Below are positions 56,800-64,000 of a stretch of 64,000 bases of DNA, one piece after another. Position 1 is the stretch's first letter; the number at the start of each line of letters is the position of its first letter. The DNA comes from G963677445 sp963678275 (lineage in GTDB: Bacteria > Bacteroidota > Ignavibacteria > Ignavibacteriales > Melioribacteraceae): contig OY782765.1 of the NCBI GenBank assembly GCA_963678275.1, forward strand, positions 4,216,001-4,280,000. Direction: 5' to 3'. The position numbers were made by a program, and so were the translations under genes. The notes beneath the pieces are model-generated. The model did not search any database. It saw nothing but the letters and a program-made list of their open reading frames with translations, and had not been told where the DNA came from.

Positions 56800-57285
56800 T
56801 TTTGAGTAAGTAATATTATAAAATTGGTTAATAAAAACAAGCTAAAATGGGTTTGTGACCATTTTCATATGCGCTTAGTCTGTACAGTGATTAAAAGATT
56901 TAATTATAACATGATTATTTTTCGGTATCGATCTCGGTATCAAAAAATCAAAGTAAGAGTATGATGAGCGAAGAGGTGACGACGGTTGCGGCGCTCATTT
57001 TTCTTGCTGGGTGGGATTACTCCGTAAGGAGTCAAATTCTACGCAAAATGGAAATAATGAAATTAACAATTAATAATGTAAAATGAACAATTGAAGAGGG
57101 ACAGACTATAGCGGATTATTCTGATCACACAGATTTCGCTGATTGAGGTGGAAGAATCCCCATCAAATCAATAATCAACTAAATCTCCATGAAAGGTTTA
57201 ATAAAACCTTATTCTTGATTTTTTAACCTTAGTAGTAGCAGTGACAACAGATCAACACAAAATCTTATTAACACTTAAAGCACAA
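56800..57285. other. Intergenic region, repeats only
   Basis: Contains the CGGTATCGATCTCGGTATC relative of the hexamer array (56923-56945), the CCGTAAGGAGTCAAATTCTA motif near 57012, and a TTTTTTAACCTTAGTAG fragment of the 261-bp family near 57217. No gene. Confidence 0.5.
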
Positions 57286-57371
57286 TTACCCTGACTATGT
57301 TACAAAAATTAGCTGAAATTACCTTGACTTTGTTACAAATTATCATAATATTTACCCTGACTTTGTTACAA
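57286..57371. repeat. Three 20-bp direct repeats at exact 33-bp spacing
   Basis: TTACCCTGACTATGTTACAA at 57286, a one-to-two-base variant at 57319 (TTACCTTGACTTTGTTACAA) and another at 57352. Start-to-start distance is exactly 33 bases, with unrelated 13-base spacers. Too few and too short for CRISPR; may be iterons, operator copies, or the multiple terminal repeats of an IS21-type end. Confidence 0.85.
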
Positions 57372-57490
57372 GATATCTACTAAGATATTGTATTACAAAC
57401 ACTTAACTTTTCCCTGTTACTATACCTCCAGGGGGACAAAATATTCAGGCAAATTTTGTCCCCTGAAGCCGATAAAATTTAGTTAAAAAT

Positions 57491-58618
57491 TTATGAATTC
57501 ACATCCGCGCCGAGTTCGGAAAGGGTGTTGGTTATTCCTTCTCTGAGCCTTTCACGGAATGTTTCATTGATTGTCGGGTCGGTATCGAGCCGGTCGAAAG
57601 CCATTCTGTAATATTTAATTGAGTTGGCATTGTCACCCATATTGCGGTAACATTCGCCGCAGGAATCGTACGGGTTTGCCTGTTCAGGATAGAGTTCGAT
57701 ATTATACTTAAATACTTCAAGCGCCTGTTCATACTTCTGGTTGTTCATGAAATAATAACCTATTCCATTTAGCACACCGGAATTTGTGATGTTATATTCT
57801 TCGGCTAATTTATCGAAGTCCTGTTTAAGAAAAGCTATTCCGTTCTCTTCAATGGAAGAAACCAAACCTGTTCTTCTTAGCTGGTTCATTACGAAGTTAT
57901 TATCGGGCAGCATTCTGTGCAGTTTCGAAAGAGTGATCTTCGCGGCCGGAATATCTCTCTCAAAGAAGTTTTCGATCATGCCGAGAGCGAATCCTCCTTC
58001 AGCTTTGAACAGGTCCCCTTTTTCGAACACATCCCTGAAATATCCGAGGGCCAGTTCACGGTCGCCCGACATTCCGCCGAGCCAAAGCAGAGCGCTGTAG
58101 AAGCCGGTTATTCTCGCCGCGGGATAATAATCAATTACGGCCAGACCCATTTTAGCGTCATGAAGCGAGGGATCATCCTCAAGAGCCTCCCTAAGGTAAT
58201 AACGGCTGTTGCGGGCCGCCCAGTAACCATTCCAGAATTCACCTCTCAGCACATGGGCTCTTGTCATAAAGTTATATGCATTGCCCAGGATAAATTTGTT
58301 TTCGGTTGTTTCTTCTTTCAGCTCAGCCATTTCTATTGTTTTGTTACATACTTTTATTATCACCTGCATTATTGAATCCCTGTCCACCTGCCTGCCGCTG
58401 AAATATCTGCCATAAAAATTATAAGGAGCCCTGTAAAACATATATTTGGGATTTGAGGGATTATTCGCGATCAGATCGGAAATCAGGGAGTCCGCTTCGT
58501 CGATCTGTCCGTTAAAAATTAAATGCATTACCTGCCGGTCGGTTTTATCAAAATTCACCTTTTCAGCGAATACCGCGCCTGATAAAAATATTATTGCGGC
58601 TATTAAAAGCTTCTTCAT
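57491..58618 (-). CDS. Exported TPR-repeat protein of unknown function
   Basis: 375 residues with a signal peptide (MKKLLIAAIIFLSGAVFA). Helical repeats fill the rest; the clearest TPR units are at about 280-345 (NGIGYYFMNNQKYEQALEVF, then NPYDSCGECYRNMGDNANSI). No enzymatic motif. Periplasmic scaffolds of this kind are common in the phylum. Single gene; the direct-repeat cluster lies about 120 bases beyond its stop. Confidence 0.75.
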   Translation of the reverse strand: MKKLLIAAIIFLSGAVFAEKVNFDKTDRQVMHLIFNGQIDEADSLISDLIANNPSNPKYMFYRAPYNFYGRYFSGRQVDRDSIMQVIIKVCNKTIEMAELKEETTENKFILGNAYNFMTRAHVLRGEFWNGYWAARNSRYYLREALEDDPSLHDAKMGLAVIDYYPAARITGFYSALLWLGGMSGDRELALGYFRDVFEKGDLFKAEGGFALGMIENFFERDIPAAKITLSKLHRMLPDNNFVMNQLRRTGLVSSIEENGIAFLKQDFDKLAEEYNITNSGVLNGIGYYFMNNQKYEQALEVFKYNIELYPEQANPYDSCGECYRNMGDNANSIKYYRMAFDRLDTDPTINETFRERLREGITNTLSELGADVNS

Positions 58619-58730
58619 GTATCCTCCGGTTTATTTTAATGAATAATTCTGAACTGAAATTATTCAGAATACTCCGTGAGTAAAAATGAATTGGAACGGG
58701 GGGGATTAATTAAGGAATGAAACGTACCGG

Positions 58731-59510
58731 TCAGACCGCGATTTGAAGTATCTGTTCGATAGCCTCACGGTATCCCGCGCTTGAAATATACTTATCGCCA
58801 TTATTCAATTGAAAGAGATAATCACCCTTCGACCAGTGCTGCATATCGGAAACATAGTCGAGATTAATTATGACCGAGCGGTGAATTCGGAGAAACTGTT
58901 CCGGGTTGAGCATTCTTTCAATTTCGCCGATTGCCTGCCTGACAAGATATTTCTGCCTGTTTGCCATAATCTCAATATATTTTCCGGCCGCTTTGATACT
59001 CACAATATCCGCTGTTTTCAGGAAACAAATTTTACCCCCGGTCCTTACAACAATTTTGTCCCTTAGCTGGTAGTTTTCCCATTTTTCACTCCGCACAGCC
59101 TCATTAAGATTTCTCATTTTAAATTCATGTTCCGAATGCCCGGCCAGTAACTCACGGGCATGCGACAAAGCGTCGAAAAAACGGAGATCATCAAATGGTT
59201 TCAGCAGGTAATCGACCGCGTGAACTTCAAATGCTTTGAGGGCATACTTATCATAAGCGGTGACAAAAATAATAACAGGCATTTTTTCAGGATCGAGTGA
59301 GGAGAGCACAGCGAAGCCGTCGGTTTCAGGCATTTGAATATCAAGGAAAACCAGGTCGGGATTCAGTTCTTCAATTTTTTCTATCGCTTCGCCACCATCC
59401 GCGGCTTCACCCGCAATGGTTACATCATCAAATTTTTCGAGCAGTCTTCTGATACGGATTCTGGCAAGTTCTTCATCATCAACTATCAGTACTCTTATCT
59501 GTTCTGTCAT
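58731..59510 (-). CDS. LytTR-family response regulator
   Basis: 259 residues: receiver domain with DDEE at 11-14, phosphoacceptor Asp57 (LVFLDIQMPETDG) and a KPF lysine, then a LytTR DNA-binding domain (about 155-255, IVVRTGGKICFLKTADIV, then FLRIHRSVIINLDYV). Activated by the sensor kinase whose gene overlaps its start by 32 bases. Such regulators bind direct repeats; the target is unknown. Confidence 0.93.
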   Translation of the reverse strand: MTEQIRVLIVDDEELARIRIRRLLEKFDDVTIAGEAADGGEAIEKIEELNPDLVFLDIQMPETDGFAVLSSLDPEKMPVIIFVTAYDKYALKAFEVHAVDYLLKPFDDLRFFDALSHARELLAGHSEHEFKMRNLNEAVRSEKWENYQLRDKIVVRTGGKICFLKTADIVSIKAAGKYIEIMANRQKYLVRQAIGEIERMLNPEQFLRIHRSVIINLDYVSDMQHWSKGDYLFQLNNGDKYISSAGYREAIEQILQIAV

Positions 59511-60594
59511 CCTGTTCCTCTCCTGCTATGTGATACGGAATAATTATGGCGGAAACAAACTTGTTTTCGCCTGAATAATCGCTTTCGTAACGGAAGCCGG
59601 ATCCATAAAGCTGCTGAAGGCGTAACCGGGTGTTTGAAATACCCACTCCCTCACTGATGGTGAAATCAGAAGGAGGTTTAATTTCATTAGTTATTTTTAT
59701 ACTCAGGAGATTGTTTTCTACCTTTGATGAAATTATAATCTCTCCTCCTTTTGCCAGTTTCGCGATTCCATGCCTGATTGAGTTTTCAACAACCGGCTGA
59801 AGCAGGAGGTTTGGAACCATTGCATCGAGTGTATCATCATCAATCTCAAGTATAATTTTAAGACGGCTGCCGAACCGGATTTGTTCAATTTCGAGGTAAC
59901 TCTTCAGGAATTCAATTTCCCTGCTCAGCTTTACTTTTTGAACCCCGATGTTATCAAGTGTCTGGCGCAGAAGTTCACTCAGCCGGGCGAGCATATTTCT
60001 GGCCGCGCCTATATTTTCCTCCATCAGGGTGGAAATGGCGTGAAGGGTGTTAAAAAGAAAATGGGGCTGTAGCTGCATTCTTAAAGCCTGAAGCTGGGCT
60101 GTGGCAAGCTGAGCCTGAAGCTGAGCCGATTTTACCTCGGTTTCACGGTATTCCCTGTAATAAATAAGAGAGTACCAGGCGCCGAGAATAAGCCAGTAAA
60201 TAATCACATTATCAAAGCTGCCCCCGATAATTTTTCCCGAAAGTCCGTAAATGCTTACTTCGGCAAGTTTTTCAGGATATACAAAGTATAAAAAAGAAAC
60301 AGTGGAAATTGCCTTATGTAGCACAGCGATTATTATTGAGGCGGCAAAATGAATGGAACCGTTCCTCAGCCATTTGTTTTTTTCGAGTCTGCATTTCGCG
60401 GCCAGTTTGATAATGACAAGGAAAAATAGTCCCCAGGTATAAAAGTAACACGCCAGGTAGATCAATTCCTTATAAAACTCGAAAGGTTTCTCAAGATAAA
60501 AATTATAAAAAAACTGCTGCCCGAGGAAAAAGATTATCATCCCGGTCAGGAGCAGTATAATGCCGATGATTCGTATATATATATTATCCCGCAT
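59479..60594 (-). CDS. LytS-type sensor histidine kinase
   Basis: 371 residues. Four N-terminal membrane spans (about 5-145), a coiled region, then the His_kinase motif LRMQLQPHFLFNTLHAISTL with the phosphorylated His, and an HATPase domain (VVENSIRHGI, then GVGISNTRLRLQQLYG). No extracytoplasmic sensor domain, so the signal may be in the membrane. It is the first gene of a two-gene operon with the LytTR regulator. Confidence 0.93.
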   Translation of the reverse strand: MRDNIYIRIIGIILLLTGMIIFFLGQQFFYNFYLEKPFEFYKELIYLACYFYTWGLFFLVIIKLAAKCRLEKNKWLRNGSIHFAASIIIAVLHKAISTVSFLYFVYPEKLAEVSIYGLSGKIIGGSFDNVIIYWLILGAWYSLIYYREYRETEVKSAQLQAQLATAQLQALRMQLQPHFLFNTLHAISTLMEENIGAARNMLARLSELLRQTLDNIGVQKVKLSREIEFLKSYLEIEQIRFGSRLKIILEIDDDTLDAMVPNLLLQPVVENSIRHGIAKLAKGGEIIISSKVENNLLSIKITNEIKPPSDFTISEGVGISNTRLRLQQLYGSGFRYESDYSGENKFVSAIIIPYHIAGEEQDDRTDKSTDS

Positions 60595-60798
60595 AAAAGT
60601 CTGTTTTTTCCCGATAAAATAGGGGAATTATAATATCATTGTCAAGAATTTGAGCGTGGTTTGTACTTGGAGGGGAATGGAATTATTAGCGCAATCGGAA
60701 TCAGGCGTTAAAAATAATCAGGGGTAATTTTCATTTTTGTTAATCTTGCATTCATTCCCTGATTTCCATAATTTTAAATAAAGGAGCCTGAGACAGAA

Positions 60799-61863
60799 AT
60801 GAGAACATTATATATAATCGTTATCCTGATGATTGCCATGGGAGCCATTTTTTCACAGACAAAAAAATGCGCTTACTGCAAAAAGGAGATAACCTCGGAA
60901 TATATTGAGGTTGAGGGGAAATATTATCATCCGGAACATTTTCTTTGCGCCGCCTGCGGGAAGCCGATAAAGGAAAGCCGTTATTACACTAAGGATGGAA
61001 AATTTTACCATTCAGCATGTTTTGATGAACAGGTCAGGGAAAAATGCGCTTTATGCGGAAAGCCGTTAAAAGGGGAGTACATCATTTTTGAGGGGAAAAA
61101 ATATCATAAACATTGTTATCATAATGAAGTGGCCTTAAGGTGTGATCTATGCGGAAAAGTTATCGAGGGGAAATACGCTTCCGACTACTGGGGTAATAAT
61201 TATTGCCTCAGGCATCAGCATGACGCCGATAAATGTGATTTTTGCGGGCGTTATATTTCCCGCGATCTTACAGGGGGCGGGTATAAATACAGCGACGCCA
61301 CAAAAATTTGTGCTTTATGCTTTAAGAGCGCTGTGGATGACATGAAAAAAGCGCGGCCTCTGCTGAAGAAGATATCCGATCTTTTAAAGCTGGAAGGGAT
61401 TGAAGTAAATATTGATGAAGTGGATTTTAACCTCGCCGGGCAGGAAGAACTGGATAAAATTTCCTCCGATCATTATACATTAAACAAACCGAGGGGATTT
61501 ACAAATTACCAGTCAACAACACTTGATGGCAGAATAATAAGTGAGGATTATGATATTTACCTGCTCTACGGAATGGAGAAGAATCATTTTATCGCGACCG
61601 CCGCTCATGAACTTATGCATGTATGGCTTTATAAAAATGGTCCGGAGGATTCCAAAGGAGCCCTGGTTGAAGGAAGCTGCAATTACGCCGCGTGGCTGGT
61701 CCTTCAATATTTTTCAGAGCCTGAAACCGAACATGTAAAATACCTGATGATGGAGAATCCCGACAAAATATACGGGGATGGTTTCAGAAAAGTAAAAAAG
61801 ATGGCGGAAGAAAGAGGTAAAAATTACTGGCTGAGGTATATAAGGAAAAACAGCAGGTTTTGA
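60799..61863 (+). CDS. Exported LIM-domain and DA1-type zinc peptidase protein
   Basis: 354 residues with a signal peptide ending near FSQ20. Residues 24-175 hold LIM-type zinc fingers (CAYC...HFLCAAC, CALC...C, CDLC...C, CDFC...CALC). The C-terminal part has a HELMH zinc site (270-274) with Glu291 in VEGSCNYAAW as probable third ligand, as in the plant peptidase DA1. LIM domains are mainly known from eukaryotes; LIM-DA1 proteins are a small bacterial group. Likely a periplasmic or surface protease. AAAGGAG lies 12 bases before the ATG. Confidence 0.88.
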   Translation: MRTLYIIVILMIAMGAIFSQTKKCAYCKKEITSEYIEVEGKYYHPEHFLCAACGKPIKESRYYTKDGKFYHSACFDEQVREKCALCGKPLKGEYIIFEGKKYHKHCYHNEVALRCDLCGKVIEGKYASDYWGNNYCLRHQHDADKCDFCGRYISRDLTGGGYKYSDATKICALCFKSAVDDMKKARPLLKKISDLLKLEGIEVNIDEVDFNLAGQEELDKISSDHYTLNKPRGFTNYQSTTLDGRIISEDYDIYLLYGMEKNHFIATAAHELMHVWLYKNGPEDSKGALVEGSCNYAAWLVLQYFSEPETEHVKYLMMENPDKIYGDGFRKVKKMAEERGKNYWLRYIRKNSRF

Positions 61864-61924
61864 TTGATTTTGTTTTTATTAAGCCTTTTAAGGGTTTATA
61901 TTCGTTTCTGATTAAATTTCTCCC

Positions 61925-62330
61925 GGTCAAAGCTTAGGAAAAAGCCCTGTTGGGGAATGGAATAAACCGGGAAACACCTGATGAAGTGAATTCTGAGTTC
62001 TTTCGAAAAAGAATCCCGAATGGGATTCAATATCAATAGCCCCGGGCGGCGAAAGAAGAGAGCAGCCCGGGATTAAAAGAAAACTACGATGCCACGACCC
62101 CAAGGGGGTCGAATATAGAAATCCATTTCATATTAGATTTTTTCCCGCAACTACAACTTCCCCTGGTGTGTTTATATTCGAGGCCTTCCGCGTCGTGAAA
62201 GATCAATGCTATATCAGACCACCGGATAACATCCGGGGCTATTGATATTCGACTCCATTCGGAGTCGTTTACTCCGTAAGGAGTAAAATTCTACGCAAAA
62301 TGATAAGATTTTTTGTAGCAATTCGAATTG
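61925..62330. repeat. Mosaic repeat block
   Basis: CAAAGCTTAGGAAAA (shared with 21127), GATCGAC-free hairpins such as CCCGGGCGGCGAAAGAAGAG with GCCCGGG, CGACCCCAAGGGGGTCG, GACTCCATTCGGAGTC and TTACTCCGTAAGGAGTAA, and the dispersed AAAATTCTACGCAAAATG motif. No gene. Confidence 0.6.
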
Positions 62331-63504
62331 TAGTTTTTTCTTAGATGAGCTCTGTTGACACCCTGTTGGTATCTTTCTGAATGATTCTGTTCTTTACTAC
62401 CCCGGAAGGACATTCCTCTATAACGCTTTTTCTACAAAGCAGATTCGATTCAAAAATATTCCCGGAAATCCAATTCATCATTCGAAATTCATAAACAGGC
62501 AAAGCCGGAACCAAAAGAATTGTAAAAATCGTCATAATCGTAATCATAGACTGGCAGAGCCACAAAAAGCCAAGTTACTGAGTTACTCGAAGTAAGTCCT
62601 CCCCCGTCTCCAAAGAAAAACCATGCCAAAGGCAGGCGCAGCACTTTGGATCCACTCCCTCTGCCACTGGCATCCCAATGGGGCGAAGGGGGATATTTAT
62701 CGACAAATCAGAGCATTCAAAATGTCCCCCGCCGGAGGGGGTGGCCTCCGGTCGTCTTTTGCCGGAGGTCGGAGGAGGACTCACCTCGAGTAACCACAAA
62801 ACTTTATACTTGTTAGAAAAACCTTGCCATTTTTAGTAGAATTTAACTCCTTACGGAGTAATCGTGCTCGTCCTCGGTTTTATGTTTCTCTGTCGAATTT
62901 TTCCTGTCCCGATTGCGACTCCTCCTATTACCCCGGACAATTCAATATTCTGCCATAAAAAGCAGGAATATTATTATTAAGCCTCTTAATTGTTAATTCC
63001 CAAGCTGGCAGAGCCAGAACCAAAAGGAATCACAAAGAAATAATCGTAATCAGAAACTGGCGAAGGCAGAAGTGAAAGGTCAGTTAATTGATAATTAAAG
63101 GATGACCCAGTTTTCTATTTTATTAACACATCCTGACCAGCATTCTTATCTTGGCAGCCCGGTTTTTTCTTGGTTCTAAAGCGGAATCAGAGGGAAATAA
63201 TGTCCCGGTTAAAAAGGCAATAAGGTTCAAATTTTTGATGGTTCTCCTTTGCTACTAAGGTTAAAAGATTAAAGAATAAGGTTCTTTGTTTTTCAATTGT
63301 TCATTGTTAATTGAATTTTTGCCTTTTTGCGTAGTAGCAGCTTACCGAGTAATCATAATCCTTTTTTCGAGTACGATAACGAGTACCTGTACCATGAGTA
63401 CGAGTACGACTATTTAAATCAATTTACTCAATTCAATATTCTGCCATAAAAAGCAGGAATATTATTGTTAAGTCGCTTAATTCCTAATTCCTAATTGTTA
63501 ATTC
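62331..63504. other. Repeat-rich intergenic region
   Basis: Includes a C/G-rich repeat related to 50625-50745 (62595-62780), two copies of CAATATTCTGCCATAAAAAG with about 45 bases of common sequence (62940 and 63432), a block shared with 21410-21560 (63105-63260), a CCTTACGGAGTAATC motif (62850) and the inverted CTAATTC heptamer array at its right end. No gene supported. Confidence 0.55.
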
Positions 63505-64000
63505 CTAATTCCCCTGCTTTTTCTCCTTCAATAGTCTGTAAGCCTCCTTCGCGTAAAACCTTGTTTCGAAATCTTCTTCATCAAATACTTTGGTAAGATG
63601 TTCTTCCGCTCCTTCAGGTAATTTTTCCAGGATTATCATAACCGCCGCGCGGCGCACCTCCGGAATATCGGAATCGAGAGCCGTCCAAAACTCAGGCATC
63701 GCTTTTTCCTGGTTTATATTTATCATGGCGTTCAGCGCTGATCTCGCGACATACCACCGCTTATCCCTCGCGCCGCTGACAAGATGGAGCCATATTTCAG
63801 GCGTTCGGATATTCTCAAAAGCTCCATATATATTCCACCTGAAATGATCCCCTTCAGGAGAATTCAGCAGCCTGATAAGATATTGAGCGCTTTTTTCATA
63901 TTTCAGATCACTTAAAGCTGAAATCGCCGCCCGCGTTACCCTTACACTTTCATCATTCAGCAGGGTAATAAGGCTGTCCCCCGCCGATACAGCGTTAAGT
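63505..64000 (-). CDS. HEAT-repeat protein, partial (N-terminus beyond the window)
   Basis: The reverse strand is open from the window edge to a stop at 63505, 165 codons. The sequence is a run of HEAT repeats: SLITLLNDESVRVTRAAISA, YLIRLLNSPEGDHFRWNIYG, SALNAMININ and EVRRAAVMIILEKLPEGAEE. The in-frame ATG at 63726 is not the start. HEAT arrays bind proteins; function not determinable. The stop lies inside the last copies of a TAATTCC repeat array. Confidence 0.75.
   Translation of the reverse strand, partial: LNAVSAGDSLITLLNDESVRVTRAAISALSDLKYEKSAQYLIRLLNSPEGDHFRWNIYGAFENIRTPEIWLHLVSGARDKRWYVARSALNAMININQEKAMPEFWTALDSDIPEVRRAAVMIILEKLPEGAEEHLTKVFDEEDFETRFYAKEAYRLLKEKKQGN

Noticed and set aside
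57286..57371. CRISPR array
   Set aside because: Only three units, 20-base repeats with 13-base spacers, no cas genes, and repeats not identical. Treated as direct repeats of unknown role.
62575..62799. 74-codon reverse-strand open frame
   Set aside because: Lies wholly inside a C/G-rich dispersed repeat.

Overview
The window looks like a chromosome segment of a member of the Ignavibacteria or a close Bacteroidota/Chlorobiota relative. The evidence is a C-terminal type IX secretion (T9SS) sorting domain with the NYPNPFNPST motif (gene at 12733), a YfhO-type membrane protein, homodimeric pyruvate dehydrogenase (aceE-aceF-lpdA), a secreted LIM/DA1-type peptidase, and moderate GC in housekeeping genes separated by long repeat-filled gaps. 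A parS pair next to mnmG-rsmG suggests the segment lies in the origin half of the chromosome. The taxonomic assignment is inference.

Layout. 1-1151: sulfur-related pair (rhodanese, TauE/SafE permease). 1660-7238: a very AT-rich five-gene block of unknown membrane and exported proteins, one with a divergent OmpA-like C-terminus and one vWA-like; it is the best candidate for an undescribed system. 7310-12612: N-epsilon-acetyl-beta-lysine (osmolyte) operon ablA-transporter-ablB, with a sigma-54-type promoter, three matching 17-bp operators and an adjacent NtrC-family regulator whose receiver lacks the phosphoacceptor Asp. 12733-15297: T9SS-exported beta-propeller protein. 15326-15935: HigA-like gene that appears cut by a small mobile element. 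16267-18216: receiver/NMT1-like/CheW fusion protein. 18217-24031: mostly repeats, an SGNH hydrolase, and a 247-bp duplication that includes most of a tRNA-Lys. 24072-30587: metal/cobalamin-type binding protein, two small Cys-rich proteins, two glycosyltransferases and a YfhO-like protein. 30848-35775: mnmE, two parS sites, mnmG, rsmG, murQ. 35868-42437: SIR2-domain protein, PstS, repeats, HipBST toxin-antitoxin, aldehyde dehydrogenase.

43619-48438 reads as an integron cassette array without an integrase (CALIN). Same-strand genes are separated by attC-like sites and encode a HindIII-family restriction-modification pair, an AAA+ ATPase and a two-gene cassette. 49151-55236 is the pyruvate dehydrogenase operon. 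At 55641-56799 a nucleotidyltransferase gene is interrupted by a 564-bp element with 11-bp inverted ends and a 3-bp target duplication; removing the element restores the frame exactly. 57491-61863 holds a TPR protein, a LytS/LytT-type two-component pair and the LIM-DA1 protein. A HEAT-repeat gene runs off the right edge.

By eye about a fifth of the window is non-coding repeat: hairpin families, inverted-repeat elements, tandem arrays and solo ends. Several recur between distant loci and, at two places, sit inside or at the end of toxin-antitoxin-like genes.
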